Shown here piece after piece: positions 40,523 through 49,068 of a DNA stretch of 64,000 bases. The stretch's first letter is position 1. Each line of letters opens with the position of its first letter. The stretch comes from Comamonas endophytica (lineage in GTDB: Bacteria; Pseudomonadota; Gammaproteobacteria; Burkholderiales; Burkholderiaceae_C), in NCBI RefSeq assembly GCF_023634805.2, contig NZ_CP106881.1, forward strand, positions 620,001 to 684,000, in the 5' to 3' direction. The position numbers were made by a program, and so were the translations under genes. The notes under the pieces were generated by a model, which did not search any database, had not been told where the DNA came from, and worked only from the letters and a program-made list of their open reading frames with translations.

Positions 40523-41257
40523 TCAGACCGGCATCTTCGCGGGAGGGGCCGACTGTTGTATTTGTGCGGAGGTTTTGCCGAAGCGCCGCTCGCGCGCGCC
40601 ATAGGCAGCAAAGGCCTCGTCCAGCGCCGCTTCGTCGAAGTCGGGCCACAGGACGGGGCTGAAGAACATTTCCGAGTATGCCAACTGCCACAGCAAAAAG
40701 TTGCTGATGCGCATTTCGCCGCCAGTGCGGATCAGCAGGTCCGGGTCGGGCACATGCGCCAGCGCCATGGCCGCGTTCAGGCTGGCCTCGGTGATGGGCT
40801 CGCCCTGCGCGGCCAGGCGGGCCGCGGCCTGGGCGATGTCCCAGCGCCCGCCGTAATTGAAACAGATGTTGAGCACCAGCCGGCTGTTGTGCGCGGTTTC
40901 CTGCTCTGCGGCCTCCAGGCCCGCGCACATGCGCTCGCTCAGGCCGCGGCGCTCGCCGACGAAGTGCAGCTGCACGCCTTCGCGCCCGAGCTCGGACACC
41001 TCGCGGCCGAGCGCGCTGGTGAGCAGGCCCATCAGGCCCGTGACTTCGTCTTCCGGCCGCTGCCAGTTTTCCGAGGAGAACGCAAACACCGTCAGCACCG
41101 CGACACCGCGCTCGAGGCAGGCCTTGACGCAGCGGCGCAGCGCCTTCACGCCCTGCGAGTGGCCCGTGAGCCGGGGCATGAAGCGGCGCTTGGCCCAGCG
41201 CCCGTTGCCATCCATGACGATGGCCACGTGCCGGGGCACGCAAATGTCGGTGTACAA
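40523..41257 (-). CDS. uppS: Undecaprenyl diphosphate synthase (cis-prenyltransferase)
   Basis: Builds the C55 lipid carrier for peptidoglycan and O-antigen from FPP and IPP. The active-site region is HVAIVMDGNGRWAKRR, with later TVFAFSSENWQRP, NYGGRWDI and the C-terminal DLLIRTGGEMRISNFLLWQLAYSE. The start is a TTG (41257): there is no ATG or GTG in frame between it and the frr end, and an AGGT lies about eight nt upstream. GTG 41239 (VPRHVAIVMDGNG) is the alternative. The length is 244 residues. Confidence 0.96.
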   Translation of the reverse strand: MYTDICVPRHVAIVMDGNGRWAKRRFMPRLTGHSQGVKALRRCVKACLERGVAVLTVFAFSSENWQRPEDEVTGLMGLLTSALGREVSELGREGVQLHFVGERRGLSERMCAGLEAAEQETAHNSRLVLNICFNYGGRWDIAQAAARLAAQGEPITEASLNAAMALAHVPDPDLLIRTGGEMRISNFLLWQLAYSEMFFSPVLWPDFDEAALDEAFAAYGARERRFGKTSAQIQQSAPPAKMPV

Positions 41258-41283
41258 GGTGTGACCTATCGAGGTGGCACCCG

Positions 41284-41844
41284 TCAGACCGCCATGATCT
41301 CTTGTTCCTTGGCCGCCACGAGCTGGTCGATCGCGACGATATGGCGGTCGGTCACCTTCTGCACGTCGGCTTCGGCGCGCTTCTGGTCGTCTTCGGAAGC
41401 CAGCTTGTCCTTGACCAGCTTCTTGACCGAATCGTTGGCATCGCGGCGCAGGTTGCGGATGGCGATCTTCGCGCCTTCGGCTTCATTGCGCGCCAGCTTG
41501 GTCATTTCCTTGCGGCGCTCCTCGCTCATCGGCGGCACGGGCACGCGGATCAGGTCTCCGAGCGACGAGGGGTTCAGGCCCAGGTCGCTCTCGCGGATGG
41601 CCTTCTCGCACTTGGCGCCCATGTTCTTCTCCCAGGGCTGCACGCTCAGCGTGCGCGAATCGAGCAGCGACACGTTGGCCACCTGCGTCAGCGGCACCAT
41701 CGAGCCGTAGTACTCGACCTGGATGCTGTCGAGCATGCCGGCACTGGCGCGGCCGGTGCGGATCTTGCCCAGGTTGTTCTTGAATGCCGTGATGGACTGG
41801 TCCATCTTGGCTTCGGCGGTTTTCTTGATGTCAGCAATCGTCAT
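41284..41844 (-). CDS. frr: Ribosome recycling factor
   Basis: Splits post-termination ribosomes together with EF-G. The 186-residue protein mimics a tRNA shape: a three-helix bundle with conserved [15 protein letters not shown] near residue 25 and [19 protein letters not shown] in the middle. The ATG at 41844 has AAGGA at good spacing; an in-frame codon at 41871 is not needed. It lies between pyrH and uppS, its usual neighbours. Confidence 0.97.
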   Translation of the reverse strand: MTIADIKKTAEAKMDQSITAFKNNLGKIRTGRASAGMLDSIQVEYYGSMVPLTQVANVSLLDSRTLSVQPWEKNMGAKCEKAIRESDLGLNPSSLGDLIRVPVPPMSEERRKEMTKLARNEAEGAKIAIRNLRRDANDSVKKLVKDKLASEDDQKRAEADVQKVTDRHIVAIDQLVAAKEQEIMAV

Positions 41845-41889
41845 GTCTATTCCTTGGAATCGGCAATGCACCTGCGCGGTGCATGGTGC

Positions 41890-42612
41890 TCAAGCGTACA
41901 CCAAGGTACCTTCGTCTTCACCCATCACCACGCGCAGCAGCGCTCCGTGCTTGACGATGGAAAACACCCGCACCGGCAGCTTCTGGTCGCGGCACAGCGC
42001 AAAAGCGGTGGCATCCATGATGCCCAGGTTGCGCGAGATGGCCTCGTCGAAGCTCAGCTGGGTGTACCGCGTGGCTTCGGGGTCCTTGAACGGATCGGCC
42101 GTATAGACGCCATCGACCTTGGTCGCCTTGAGCACGACTTCGGCACCGATCTCCGCGCCGCGCAGCGCAGCCGCGGTATCGGTGGTGAAAAACGGGTTGC
42201 CCGTACCGGCCGCGAACACCACGACCTTGCCCTCTTCGAGGTACTGCAGCGCCTTGGGGCGCACGTAGGGTTCGACCACCTGCTCGATGGCGATGGCCGA
42301 CATCACGCGCGCCGTCAGGCCCTGCTTGTCCATGGCGTCGGCCAGGGCCAGCGCATTCATGACGGTGGCCAGCATGCCCATGTAGTCGGCCGTCGCACGG
42401 TCCATGCCCACGGAGCCACCGGCCACGCCACGGAAGATGTTTCCGCCCCCGATCACCACGGCCACCTGCACACCCACGCGGGTGACGGTGGCGATTTCCT
42501 CCACCATGCGCTCGATGGTGCCGCGGTTGATGCCGAAGGAGTCGTCGCCCATCAGCGCCTCACCAGACAACTTGAGCAAGATGCGCTTGTGGGCTGGTGC
42601 TGCGTGGGTCAT
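41890..42612 (-). CDS. pyrH: UMP kinase
   Basis: Phosphorylates UMP to UDP; an amino-acid-kinase-fold hexamer regulated by GTP and UTP. Motifs include [13 protein letters not shown] near the N-terminus, [31 protein letters not shown] and [19 protein letters not shown]. The 240-residue size is standard. It lies between tsf and frr. Confidence 0.97.
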   Translation of the reverse strand: MTHAAPAHKRILLKLSGEALMGDDSFGINRGTIERMVEEIATVTRVGVQVAVVIGGGNIFRGVAGGSVGMDRATADYMGMLATVMNALALADAMDKQGLTARVMSAIAIEQVVEPYVRPKALQYLEEGKVVVFAAGTGNPFFTTDTAAALRGAEIGAEVVLKATKVDGVYTADPFKDPEATRYTQLSFDEAISRNLGIMDATAFALCRDQKLPVRVFSIVKHGALLRVVMGEDEGTLVYA

Positions 42613-42671
42613 GAAAACTACTCCGTACGGTAAAAAAAGATCAGGGAAAGGAAACAGTCAGCGGACTGACT

Positions 42672-43568
42672 TTAGGCGCCAGCCTTGGCAGCGGCCACCT
42701 GGGCAGCCACTTCGGCGGCGAAGTCGTCCACCTTCTTCTCGATGCCTTCGCCGACCACGTACAGGGTGAAGCCCTTGACGGTGGTGTTGGCGGCCTTGAG
42801 CATCTGCTCGACGGTCTGCTTGCCGTCGGCGGCCTTCACGAAGACCTGGTTGTTCAGCGAGACTTCCTTGAGGTACTTCTGCACCGAGCCTTCGACCATC
42901 TTGGCGACGATGTCGGCGGGCTTGCCCGATTCGGCGGCCTTGGCGGTTGCCACGGTGCGCTCCTTCTCGATCAGGTCGGCGGGCACTTCGGCGCTGCTCA
43001 GGGCCACGGGCTTCATGGCGGCCACGTGCATGGCGACGTCCTTGGCGGCGGTGGCATCGCCTTCGAACTCGACGACCACGCCGATGCGCGAGCCGTGCAG
43101 GTAGGAGGCCAGGTTGCTGCCGCTGAAGTACTTGAAGCGGCGGAACGACATGTTCTCGCCGATCTTGCCGATCAGGCCCTTGCGCACGTCTTCCAGCGTG
43201 GGGCCGAAGGTGTCTTGCTCGTAGGGCAGCGCGCCCAGGGCTTCGATGTCGGCGGGGTTGTGCTTGGCGATCAGCTTGGCGGCGGCGTCGGCCATGGCCA
43301 GGAAGCTGTCGTTCTTGGAGACGAAGTCGGTTTCGCTGTTGACTTCGATCATCGCGCCGACATTGCCCTCGATGAAGGCAGCCACCACGCCTTCGGCGGT
43401 GATGCGCGAAGCGGCCTTGCCGGCCTTGGTGCCGAGCTTGACGCGCAGCAGCTCTTCGGCCTTGGCCAGATCGCCGTCGGCCTCGGTCAGGGCCTTCTTG
43501 CACTCCATCATCGGTGCGTCGGTCTTCGCGCGCAGTTCAGCCACCAGTTTTGCGGTAATAACAGCCAT
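42672..43568 (-). CDS. tsf: Elongation factor Ts
   Basis: Guanine nucleotide exchange factor for EF-Tu. The N-terminal UBA-like domain contains the conserved [16 protein letters not shown]. The core shows [13 protein letters not shown] and GENMSFRRF. The 298-residue length is typical. It lies downstream of rpsB behind an intercistronic hairpin. Confidence 0.98.
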   Translation of the reverse strand: MAVITAKLVAELRAKTDAPMMECKKALTEADGDLAKAEELLRVKLGTKAGKAASRITAEGVVAAFIEGNVGAMIEVNSETDFVSKNDSFLAMADAAAKLIAKHNPADIEALGALPYEQDTFGPTLEDVRKGLIGKIGENMSFRRFKYFSGSNLASYLHGSRIGVVVEFEGDATAAKDVAMHVAAMKPVALSSAEVPADLIEKERTVATAKAAESGKPADIVAKMVEGSVQKYLKEVSLNNQVFVKAADGKQTVEQMLKAANTTVKGFTLYVVGEGIEKKVDDFAAEVAAQVAAAKAGA

Positions 43569-43605
43569 CTTATTTCTCCGGTTTCAGTTCGATTCGTTAC
43601 AAGGT

Positions 43606-43630
43606 AAAAAAAGGGGGCTACCAGAGCCCC
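43606..43630 (-). terminator. Intercistronic terminator/attenuator between rpsB and tsf
   Basis: On the minus strand GGGGCT-CTGGT-AGCCCC is followed by C and seven T, an intrinsic-terminator form in the 96-nt rpsB-tsf gap. A similar hairpin is known in the rpsB-tsf operon of enterobacteria, where partial read-through sets the ratio of S2 to EF-Ts. Confidence 0.8.
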
Positions 43631-43664
43631 GCTTCCTTATCGCGACAGGTCGCGTTGCCGGACT

Positions 43665-44417
43665 TCAGGCAGCCGACTCTTGCACTTCCACAAATTCGTC
43701 CGAGCCTTCGGCAGCCACGGCCTTGACAACGTCGTTGACGGCATCGGCACGGCCTTCGATGATGGCGTCGGCGATCGCGCGGGCGTACAGTTCCACGGCC
43801 TTGGCCGAGTCATCGTTGCCGGGGATCACGTAGTCGATGCCTTCGGGGTTGTGGTTCGAGTCCACCACACCGATCAGGGGGATGCCCAGCTTCTTGGCTT
43901 CGGCCACGGCGATCTTGTGGAAGCCCACGTCGATCACGAAGATGGCGTCGGGCAGACCGTTCATGTCCTGGATGCCGCCGATGTCCTTTTCCAGCTTCTC
44001 GAGTTCGCGGGCGAACATCAGCTGTTCCTTCTTGCTCATGCTTTCCAGGCCGGCTTCCTGCTGGACCTTCATGTCCTTCAGACGCTTGATCGAGGTCTTG
44101 ACGGTCTTGAAGTTGGTCAGCATGCCGCCCAGCCAGCGCTGGTCGACGTAGGGCACGCCGGCGCGCTGGGCTTCGGCAGCCACCAGCTCGCGGGCCTGGC
44201 GCTTCGTGCCCACCATCAGCACGGTGCCGCGGTTGGCGGACAGCTGCTTGGCGAACTTCTGCGCTTCCTGGAGCATCGGCAGCGACTTTTCCAGGTTGAT
44301 GATGTGAATCTTGTTGCGGTGGCCGAAGATGAACGGGGCCATCTTGGGGTTCCAGAAGCGGGTCTGGTGGCCGAAGTGGACACCGGCTTCCAGCATTTCG
44401 CGCATGGTGACGGACAT
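43665..44417 (-). CDS. rpsB: 30S ribosomal protein S2
   Basis: Structural protein of the small ribosomal subunit. The N-terminus [26 protein letters not shown], the central [22 protein letters not shown] and [33 protein letters not shown] are all characteristic. The ATG at 44417 with GGAG seven nt upstream gives 250 residues; the open frame continues upstream without meaning. It is the first gene of the 15-kb minus-strand superoperon. Confidence 0.98.
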   Translation of the reverse strand: MSVTMREMLEAGVHFGHQTRFWNPKMAPFIFGHRNKIHIINLEKSLPMLQEAQKFAKQLSANRGTVLMVGTKRQARELVAAEAQRAGVPYVDQRWLGGMLTNFKTVKTSIKRLKDMKVQQEAGLESMSKKEQLMFARELEKLEKDIGGIQDMNGLPDAIFVIDVGFHKIAVAEAKKLGIPLIGVVDSNHNPEGIDYVIPGNDDSAKAVELYARAIADAIIEGRADAVNDVVKAVAAEGSDEFVEVQESAA

Positions 44418-44639
44418 ATTGATACTCCAAAGGTTGGGTCTAAAATCCAGCCCGACATTTGCCCGGGAGGGCAACACCTTGAGGGGACTGGTTTGCTATT
44501 TGCTTCGCTGGATGCCCATGGGGCACACTGTGGGCGCGGCGGCCGGGGCGCTCATACGCTTGGATGAACGCCTGACACGCCGCTGCATCGCATGCCGAAC
44601 AGGCAGCACTCAGCAAAGCCGAAAAATTCTACCACAAGC

Positions 44640-46016
44640 ATGCACTCTGATCTTTGCTCCGCGCTCGCCAACGTGCGCAGCGGCGAATGCCGCGCCACCG
44701 ACCTGCTGCAGGCCGCCATCGAGACGGCACGCTCGCCCGTCTGCAAGCATGCCTTTGCCCAGACGCTGTTCGACAGCGCCATGCAGAGCGCCGCGCGCGC
44801 CGCGCCGCAGCTGCCCCTGGCCGGCCTGCCGGTCTCGGTAAAAGACCTTTTCGATATCGAGGGCACGCGCACCGCCGCCAGCTCGCTGGTGCTGGCCGAT
44901 GCCCCCCTGGCGACGCAGGACAGCCCCGCCGTCGCGCGGCTGCGCGCGGCCGGCGCCGCGATCATCGGCCGCACCCATATGGTGGAGTTCGCTTATTCCG
45001 GCGTGGGCACCAACCCGCATTTCGGCACCCCGGCCGCATTCGATGCACGCTTTGGCGCACTGCCCGGGCCGGCGCGCGTGAGCGGCGGCTCGTCGTCGGG
45101 CGCGGCGGTGTCGGTGGCCAGCGGCGCGGCCTACATCGGCCTGGGATCGGACACCGGCGGCTCGATCCGCATTCCGGCGGCGCTGTGCGGCCTGGTCGGC
45201 TTCAAGAACACCGCGCGCCTCACGCCCACCGCCGGCACGGTGCCGCTGTCGCCCACGCTCGACACGGTATGCGCCATCACGCGCAGCGTGCGCGACGCCA
45301 TCGTGGCGCACGAGATCCTCGCCGCGCGCACCGTGACGCGCAGCGCCTGTGGCATTGCCGACTGGCGCCTGGCCGTGCCGCGCCGGCTGTTCTTCGACGA
45401 TATCGAGCCCGCCGTGGCGCACGCCTTCGAGCGCAGCCTGGAACAGCTGCGCGCCGCGGGCGCGCAGATCGTCGACATCGATCTGCCCGAGCTCGACACC
45501 CTGCTGCACATCAACGACCACGGCAGCTTCTCCGGCGCCGAAAGCTACGCCTGGCACCGGCCGCTGCTCGAACGCGCCGATGCGCTGGGCCGGCCCTACG
45601 ATCCGCGCATCCGCAGCCGCATCGAGCGCGGCGCGAGCATGACGGCGGCGCACTATATCGACCTGCACAACGCGCGCAACGCGTGGATCGCGCGCATGGA
45701 GCGGGCGCTCGCCGGCTATGACGCGCTGCTCTCGCCCACCGTGCCGATACTCGCGCCCCGGATCGACAGCGTGGCGCCGGCCGAAGGCCTGGACGCCGCA
45801 GTGGATGCCGAGCGCGACGCAGGCTTCCAGCGCGCCAACCACCTGCTGCTGCGCAATACCGCGGTGGTCAACATGCTCGACGGCTGCGCCTTGTCGCTGC
45901 CCTGCCACCAGCGCGGCGAGCTGCCCGTCGGCATGATGGTGTGGCACGGCCCGCTGCGCGACGACGCGGTCCTGGGCATCAGCCTGCAGATAGAGCGCAT
46001 ACTTGCTTCCTCGTAG
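44640..46016 (+). CDS. Amidase signature family hydrolase
   Basis: Predicted amide hydrolase of 458 residues. The Ser-cisSer-Lys triad of the amidase signature family is intact: Lys68 in VSVKDLFDIEG, cis-Ser151 in the GGSSSG segment (149-154) and nucleophile Ser175 in GSDTGGSIRIP. No Gln-tRNA GatB or GatC gene is near, so a free amidase acting on small amides or aryl amides is more likely than GatA. The start is uncertain: ATG 44640 and ATG 44592 both lack a clear ribosome-binding site. It is followed after 36 nt by a DadA-like oxidoreductase, suggesting a shared transcript in nitrogen or amino-acid catabolism. Confidence 0.88.
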   Translation: MHSDLCSALANVRSGECRATDLLQAAIETARSPVCKHAFAQTLFDSAMQSAARAAPQLPLAGLPVSVKDLFDIEGTRTAASSLVLADAPLATQDSPAVARLRAAGAAIIGRTHMVEFAYSGVGTNPHFGTPAAFDARFGALPGPARVSGGSSSGAAVSVASGAAYIGLGSDTGGSIRIPAALCGLVGFKNTARLTPTAGTVPLSPTLDTVCAITRSVRDAIVAHEILAARTVTRSACGIADWRLAVPRRLFFDDIEPAVAHAFERSLEQLRAAGAQIVDIDLPELDTLLHINDHGSFSGAESYAWHRPLLERADALGRPYDPRIRSRIERGASMTAAHYIDLHNARNAWIARMERALAGYDALLSPTVPILAPRIDSVAPAEGLDAAVDAERDAGFQRANHLLLRNTAVVNMLDGCALSLPCHQRGELPVGMMVWHGPLRDDAVLGISLQIERILASS

Positions 46017-46052
46017 CGCGCGAGCTGCTCCCCATTTCCTGAACACAACCCC

Positions 46053-47285
46053 ATGAATATCGCCATCGTGGGTGCCGGCGCCGCCGGCATCGCCACAGCG
46101 CACGCGCTTGCGTGCGACGGACACGCCGTCACCGTCTATGACCGGCACGGCAGCGCCGCCGAGGGCGCCAGCTTCGCGCCCACGGGCTGGCTGGCGCCGG
46201 CGCTGCTGCAGCCCTGGAGCGCACCGGGCCTGCGCGCCCCTGCCTCGCTGCTGCGCATCGGCAGCGGCCTGCGCCGCGCCGAGCTTTCCTGGCTCTGGCA
46301 ATGGCGTCAGGCCGGGCGGCGCATCCGCAGCGCGCCGGAACAGGCGCATCCGGCATTGGCCGCCATCGAAAGGCTGAGCCGATACAGCCGCCAGCTGCGC
46401 GACGGCGATCCGGTGGCGCTGGACCAGGACCTGCAGGCGCAGAACGGCGCCATGGTGCTGCTGCGCAGCGAGGCGACGCTGGCGCGGCTGGCGCCGGCGC
46501 TCAAGGTGCTGGCCGATGCCGGCGTGCCCGTGCAGCGGCTCGATGCGGCGCAGGCGCGCCTGCTCGAGCCCGGCCTGGCCGGCGACTTTCCGCTGGCGGC
46601 GGCCCTGAATCTGCCCGAAGCGGCCACCGCCAACAGCCGCCTGTGGGTGCAGCTGCAGCGCTTCTCGGCCCAGCAGATGGGCGTGCAATTCGTTTTCAAC
46701 GCCCAGGTCACGCGGCTGCAGCATGCGCCCGCGCGGGTGCAGCTCGCGGACGAGGCGGCGCCGCGCAAGCACGAGGCCATCGTGGTCTGCACGGGCATGG
46801 AAGGCGCCGCGCTGCTGCGCCCGCTGGGCCTGCATCTGCCCCTGATCGGCCTGGGCGGCTACACGGCCAGCGCGCCGGTGCGCGAGCCGGTGCATGCCCC
46901 GCGCTGCGCGCTGCTCGACTGGGACAGCCAGATCACGCTGGTGCGGCTGGGCCAGCGCGTGCGCGCGGGCGGCGGCGCCGAGCTCGGCACCTCGGGCACG
47001 CTGCACAAGCCCAGCCTGCAGCGGCTGTTCCGCGCGCTCAACCAGTGGTTCCCCGGCGGCATGCACGCCTCGCAGGGCCTGCAGGGCTGGCGCGGCACGC
47101 GCGCCATGACGCCCGACGGCGCGCCGCTGCTGGGAGCCAGCGGCCTGCCCGGCATCTGGCTCAACCTGGGCCACGGCACCCACGGCGCGGCCATGGCCCA
47201 TGGCTGCGCCTGGGTGCTGGCCGACCTGGTCAAGGGACGCGCTCCGGCCATCGACACCGCCGGCCTTACGCTTGAACGCTTCTGA
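46053..47285 (+). CDS. FAD-dependent oxidoreductase, DadA/D-amino-acid dehydrogenase-like
   Basis: A 410-residue flavoprotein with an N-terminal dinucleotide-binding motif (IAIVGAGAAGIATAHALACDGHAVTVYDR, starting at residue 3). Its C-terminal DAO-family end, WRGTRAMTPDGAPLLGASGLPGIWLNLGHGTHGAAMAHGCA, closely resembles DadA and glycine/D-amino-acid oxidases. It probably oxidises an amino acid or amine and passes electrons to the respiratory chain, but the substrate cannot be named. It sits between the amidase and the NAD(P)HX repair gene on the same strand. Confidence 0.85.
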   Translation: MNIAIVGAGAAGIATAHALACDGHAVTVYDRHGSAAEGASFAPTGWLAPALLQPWSAPGLRAPASLLRIGSGLRRAELSWLWQWRQAGRRIRSAPEQAHPALAAIERLSRYSRQLRDGDPVALDQDLQAQNGAMVLLRSEATLARLAPALKVLADAGVPVQRLDAAQARLLEPGLAGDFPLAAALNLPEAATANSRLWVQLQRFSAQQMGVQFVFNAQVTRLQHAPARVQLADEAAPRKHEAIVVCTGMEGAALLRPLGLHLPLIGLGGYTASAPVREPVHAPRCALLDWDSQITLVRLGQRVRAGGGAELGTSGTLHKPSLQRLFRALNQWFPGGMHASQGLQGWRGTRAMTPDGAPLLGASGLPGIWLNLGHGTHGAAMAHGCAWVLADLVKGRAPAIDTAGLTLERF

Positions 47286-47305
47286 GCACGGCCCTATGCT
47301 GGGCC

Positions 47306-48829
47306 ATGCACGCCATCTCCCTTGAACGAAAACATGCGCTGCACAGCGTTGCCGCAACCCGCACCCTCGAAGCCGCAGCTGCCGCCGGCCTGCCTGCCCA
47401 CACGCTGATGCGGCGCGCGGGCGCGGCCACGGCGCGGCTGGCACTGGCCCTGGCTCCGCATGCGCGCCATGTCTGGATCGCCTGCGGCCGCGGCAACAAT
47501 GGCGGCGACGGCCTGGAGGCCGCGCTGTGCCTGCACCTCGCGGGACGCGCCGTCAGCGTCACCTGGCTGGGCGAACCCGACGCCGCGCCCGCCGATGCGC
47601 GCGCCGCATGGCAGCGCGCCAGCGAGGCCGGCGTCGTGTTTGCGCCGGGCCCGCCCACCGATCTCGGTCCGGGCGATCTGTGCATCGACGCGCTGCTGGG
47701 CATCGGCCTGAGCGCCTCGGCCCTGCCGGGCGGCGGCCCGCCGCGCCACGCGCCGTCCGGTGCCTTGCAGGAGCTGCTGCAAGCCCTGCGCACCAGCCAG
47801 GCCATGGTGCTGGCGGTCGATGTTCCTTCGGGGCTCGATGCCGATACCGGACAGTATGCCGACGGATTCGCCCCGGATTCCATACCCATGGCGCCGCGCC
47901 ATACGCTGAGCCTGCTGACGCTCAAGCCCGGCCTGTTCACGGCCCAGGGGCGCGATGCCTGCGGCAGCGTCTGGCTCGACGATCTTGGCTGCGGCGCGCT
48001 GGCGCCCAGGGCCACTGCGCAATTGGGCACGGAACATCCCGTGAACGCGCGGCCCCAGGCCCCGCATGCCAGCCACAAGGGCAGCTTTGGCGATGTCGCG
48101 GTGGTCGGCGGCGAAGGCCTGGCGGCGCGCGGCATGGGCATGACCGGCGCGGCCTGGCTGGCGGCGCGGGCCGCGCTGCATGGCGGCGCGGGCCGGGTCA
48201 TGGTGGCGCTGCTGGACGAGGGCGCCACCACCGCCCCGCCCTGGCCCGAACTGATGCTGCGCCGCGTCGATGCGCTGGACTGGCCGCAGCTCACTGCGGT
48301 CTGCGGCTGCGGCGGCGGCGAAGCCGTGCGCGCCGTGCTGCCCGCCGCCCTGGCGCGGGCGCCGCGCCTGGTGCTCGATGCCGACGGCCTGAATGCCGTC
48401 GCCGGCGACGGCGCACTGGCCCGGGCCCTGCGCGCACGCGCCGATGCCGGCCTTGCCAGCATCCTGACGCCGCATCCGCTGGAAGCCGCGCGCCTGCTGC
48501 AATGCACCACCGCGCAGGTGCAGGCCAACCGGCTGGCCGCGGCGCAGGCGCTGGCCGGGCGCTACGCCTGCACCGTGGTGCTCAAGGGGTCGGGCTCGGT
48601 CACTGCCTCGCCCGGCGAGCTGCCCGTCATCAACGCCAGGGGCAATGCGCGTCTGGCGACGGCCGGCACCGGCGATGTGCTGGCCGGGCTGATCGGCGCA
48701 CGGCTGGCGCAGGGCCTGACGCCGCACCAGGCCGCCAGCAGCGCGGTGCAGGCGCATGGAGCGGCCGCCGATCACTGGCCCGCGCACCAGGCGCTCACGG
48801 CCAGCGCGCTGGCTGCGGCGCTGCAATAG
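47306..48829 (+). CDS. nnr: Bifunctional NAD(P)H-hydrate epimerase/dehydratase
   Basis: Repairs damaged NADHX and NADPHX: the N-terminal epimerase interconverts R and S forms and the C-terminal ADP/ATP-dependent dehydratase restores NAD(P)H. The YjeF_N half (about 1-215) has CGRGNNGGDGLEAALCLHLAGR and DVPSGLDADTG. The carbohydrate-kinase-like half has the ASHKGSFGDVAVVGGEGL start, an LDADGLNAVAG segment and the distal GNARLATAGTGDVLAGLIG. The length of 507 residues matches. It follows the oxidoreductase by 20 nt and ends at a strong terminator. Confidence 0.95.
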   Translation: MHAISLERKHALHSVAATRTLEAAAAAGLPAHTLMRRAGAATARLALALAPHARHVWIACGRGNNGGDGLEAALCLHLAGRAVSVTWLGEPDAAPADARAAWQRASEAGVVFAPGPPTDLGPGDLCIDALLGIGLSASALPGGGPPRHAPSGALQELLQALRTSQAMVLAVDVPSGLDADTGQYADGFAPDSIPMAPRHTLSLLTLKPGLFTAQGRDACGSVWLDDLGCGALAPRATAQLGTEHPVNARPQAPHASHKGSFGDVAVVGGEGLAARGMGMTGAAWLAARAALHGGAGRVMVALLDEGATTAPPWPELMLRRVDALDWPQLTAVCGCGGGEAVRAVLPAALARAPRLVLDADGLNAVAGDGALARALRARADAGLASILTPHPLEAARLLQCTTAQVQANRLAAAQALAGRYACTVVLKGSGSVTASPGELPVINARGNARLATAGTGDVLAGLIGARLAQGLTPHQAASSAVQAHGAAADHWPAHQALTASALAAALQ

Positions 48830-48830
48830 A

Positions 48831-48858
48831 AAAAGCCCCGGCTGAGCCGAGGCTTTTT
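48831..48858 (+). terminator. Terminator after nnr
   Basis: AAAAAGCC-C-CGGC-TGA-GCCG-A-GGCTTTTT forms a hairpin just after the nnr stop, with A-run and T-run on either side; probably usable in both directions. Confidence 0.85.
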
Positions 48859-49050
48859 GTATGCCTGTTCATGGTGAGCGTGCCGGGGCGAACTTGTCGC
48901 AATATGAACGCCCTCGCCTCGTAGGATGCGAGAAGGACTTTTTCTATAGGACAGGCAATTCACCCTTCGACGGGGCCGCCCAGGCAAGCTCAGGGCGAAC
49001 GGGTGAAAACGTTCGTGGTGAGCCCGTCGAAACATGGACGGCCTATCCTA
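48858..49050. repeat. REP-like palindromic repeats between nnr and rnr
   Basis: Two inverted modules occur: CACCCTTCGACGGGGCCGCC...CAAGCTCAGGGCGAACGGG (48961-49003) and CGTTCGTGGTGAGCCCGTCGAA followed by ACATGGACGGCC. A more diverged piece lies near 48868-48900. These share the TTCGAC...CTCAGG.CGAACGG core with elements at 29.3, 51.9, 59.1 and 60.4 kb. No gene is seen in the gap. Confidence 0.75.
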
Positions 49051-49068
49051 TGGCCTCGCACACAAAAC

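Noticed and set aside
44610..47444. Minus-strand open frame of 944 codons across the amidase and oxidoreductase genes
   Set aside because: Spans two clearly real plus-strand genes; composition is a GC-rich shadow.
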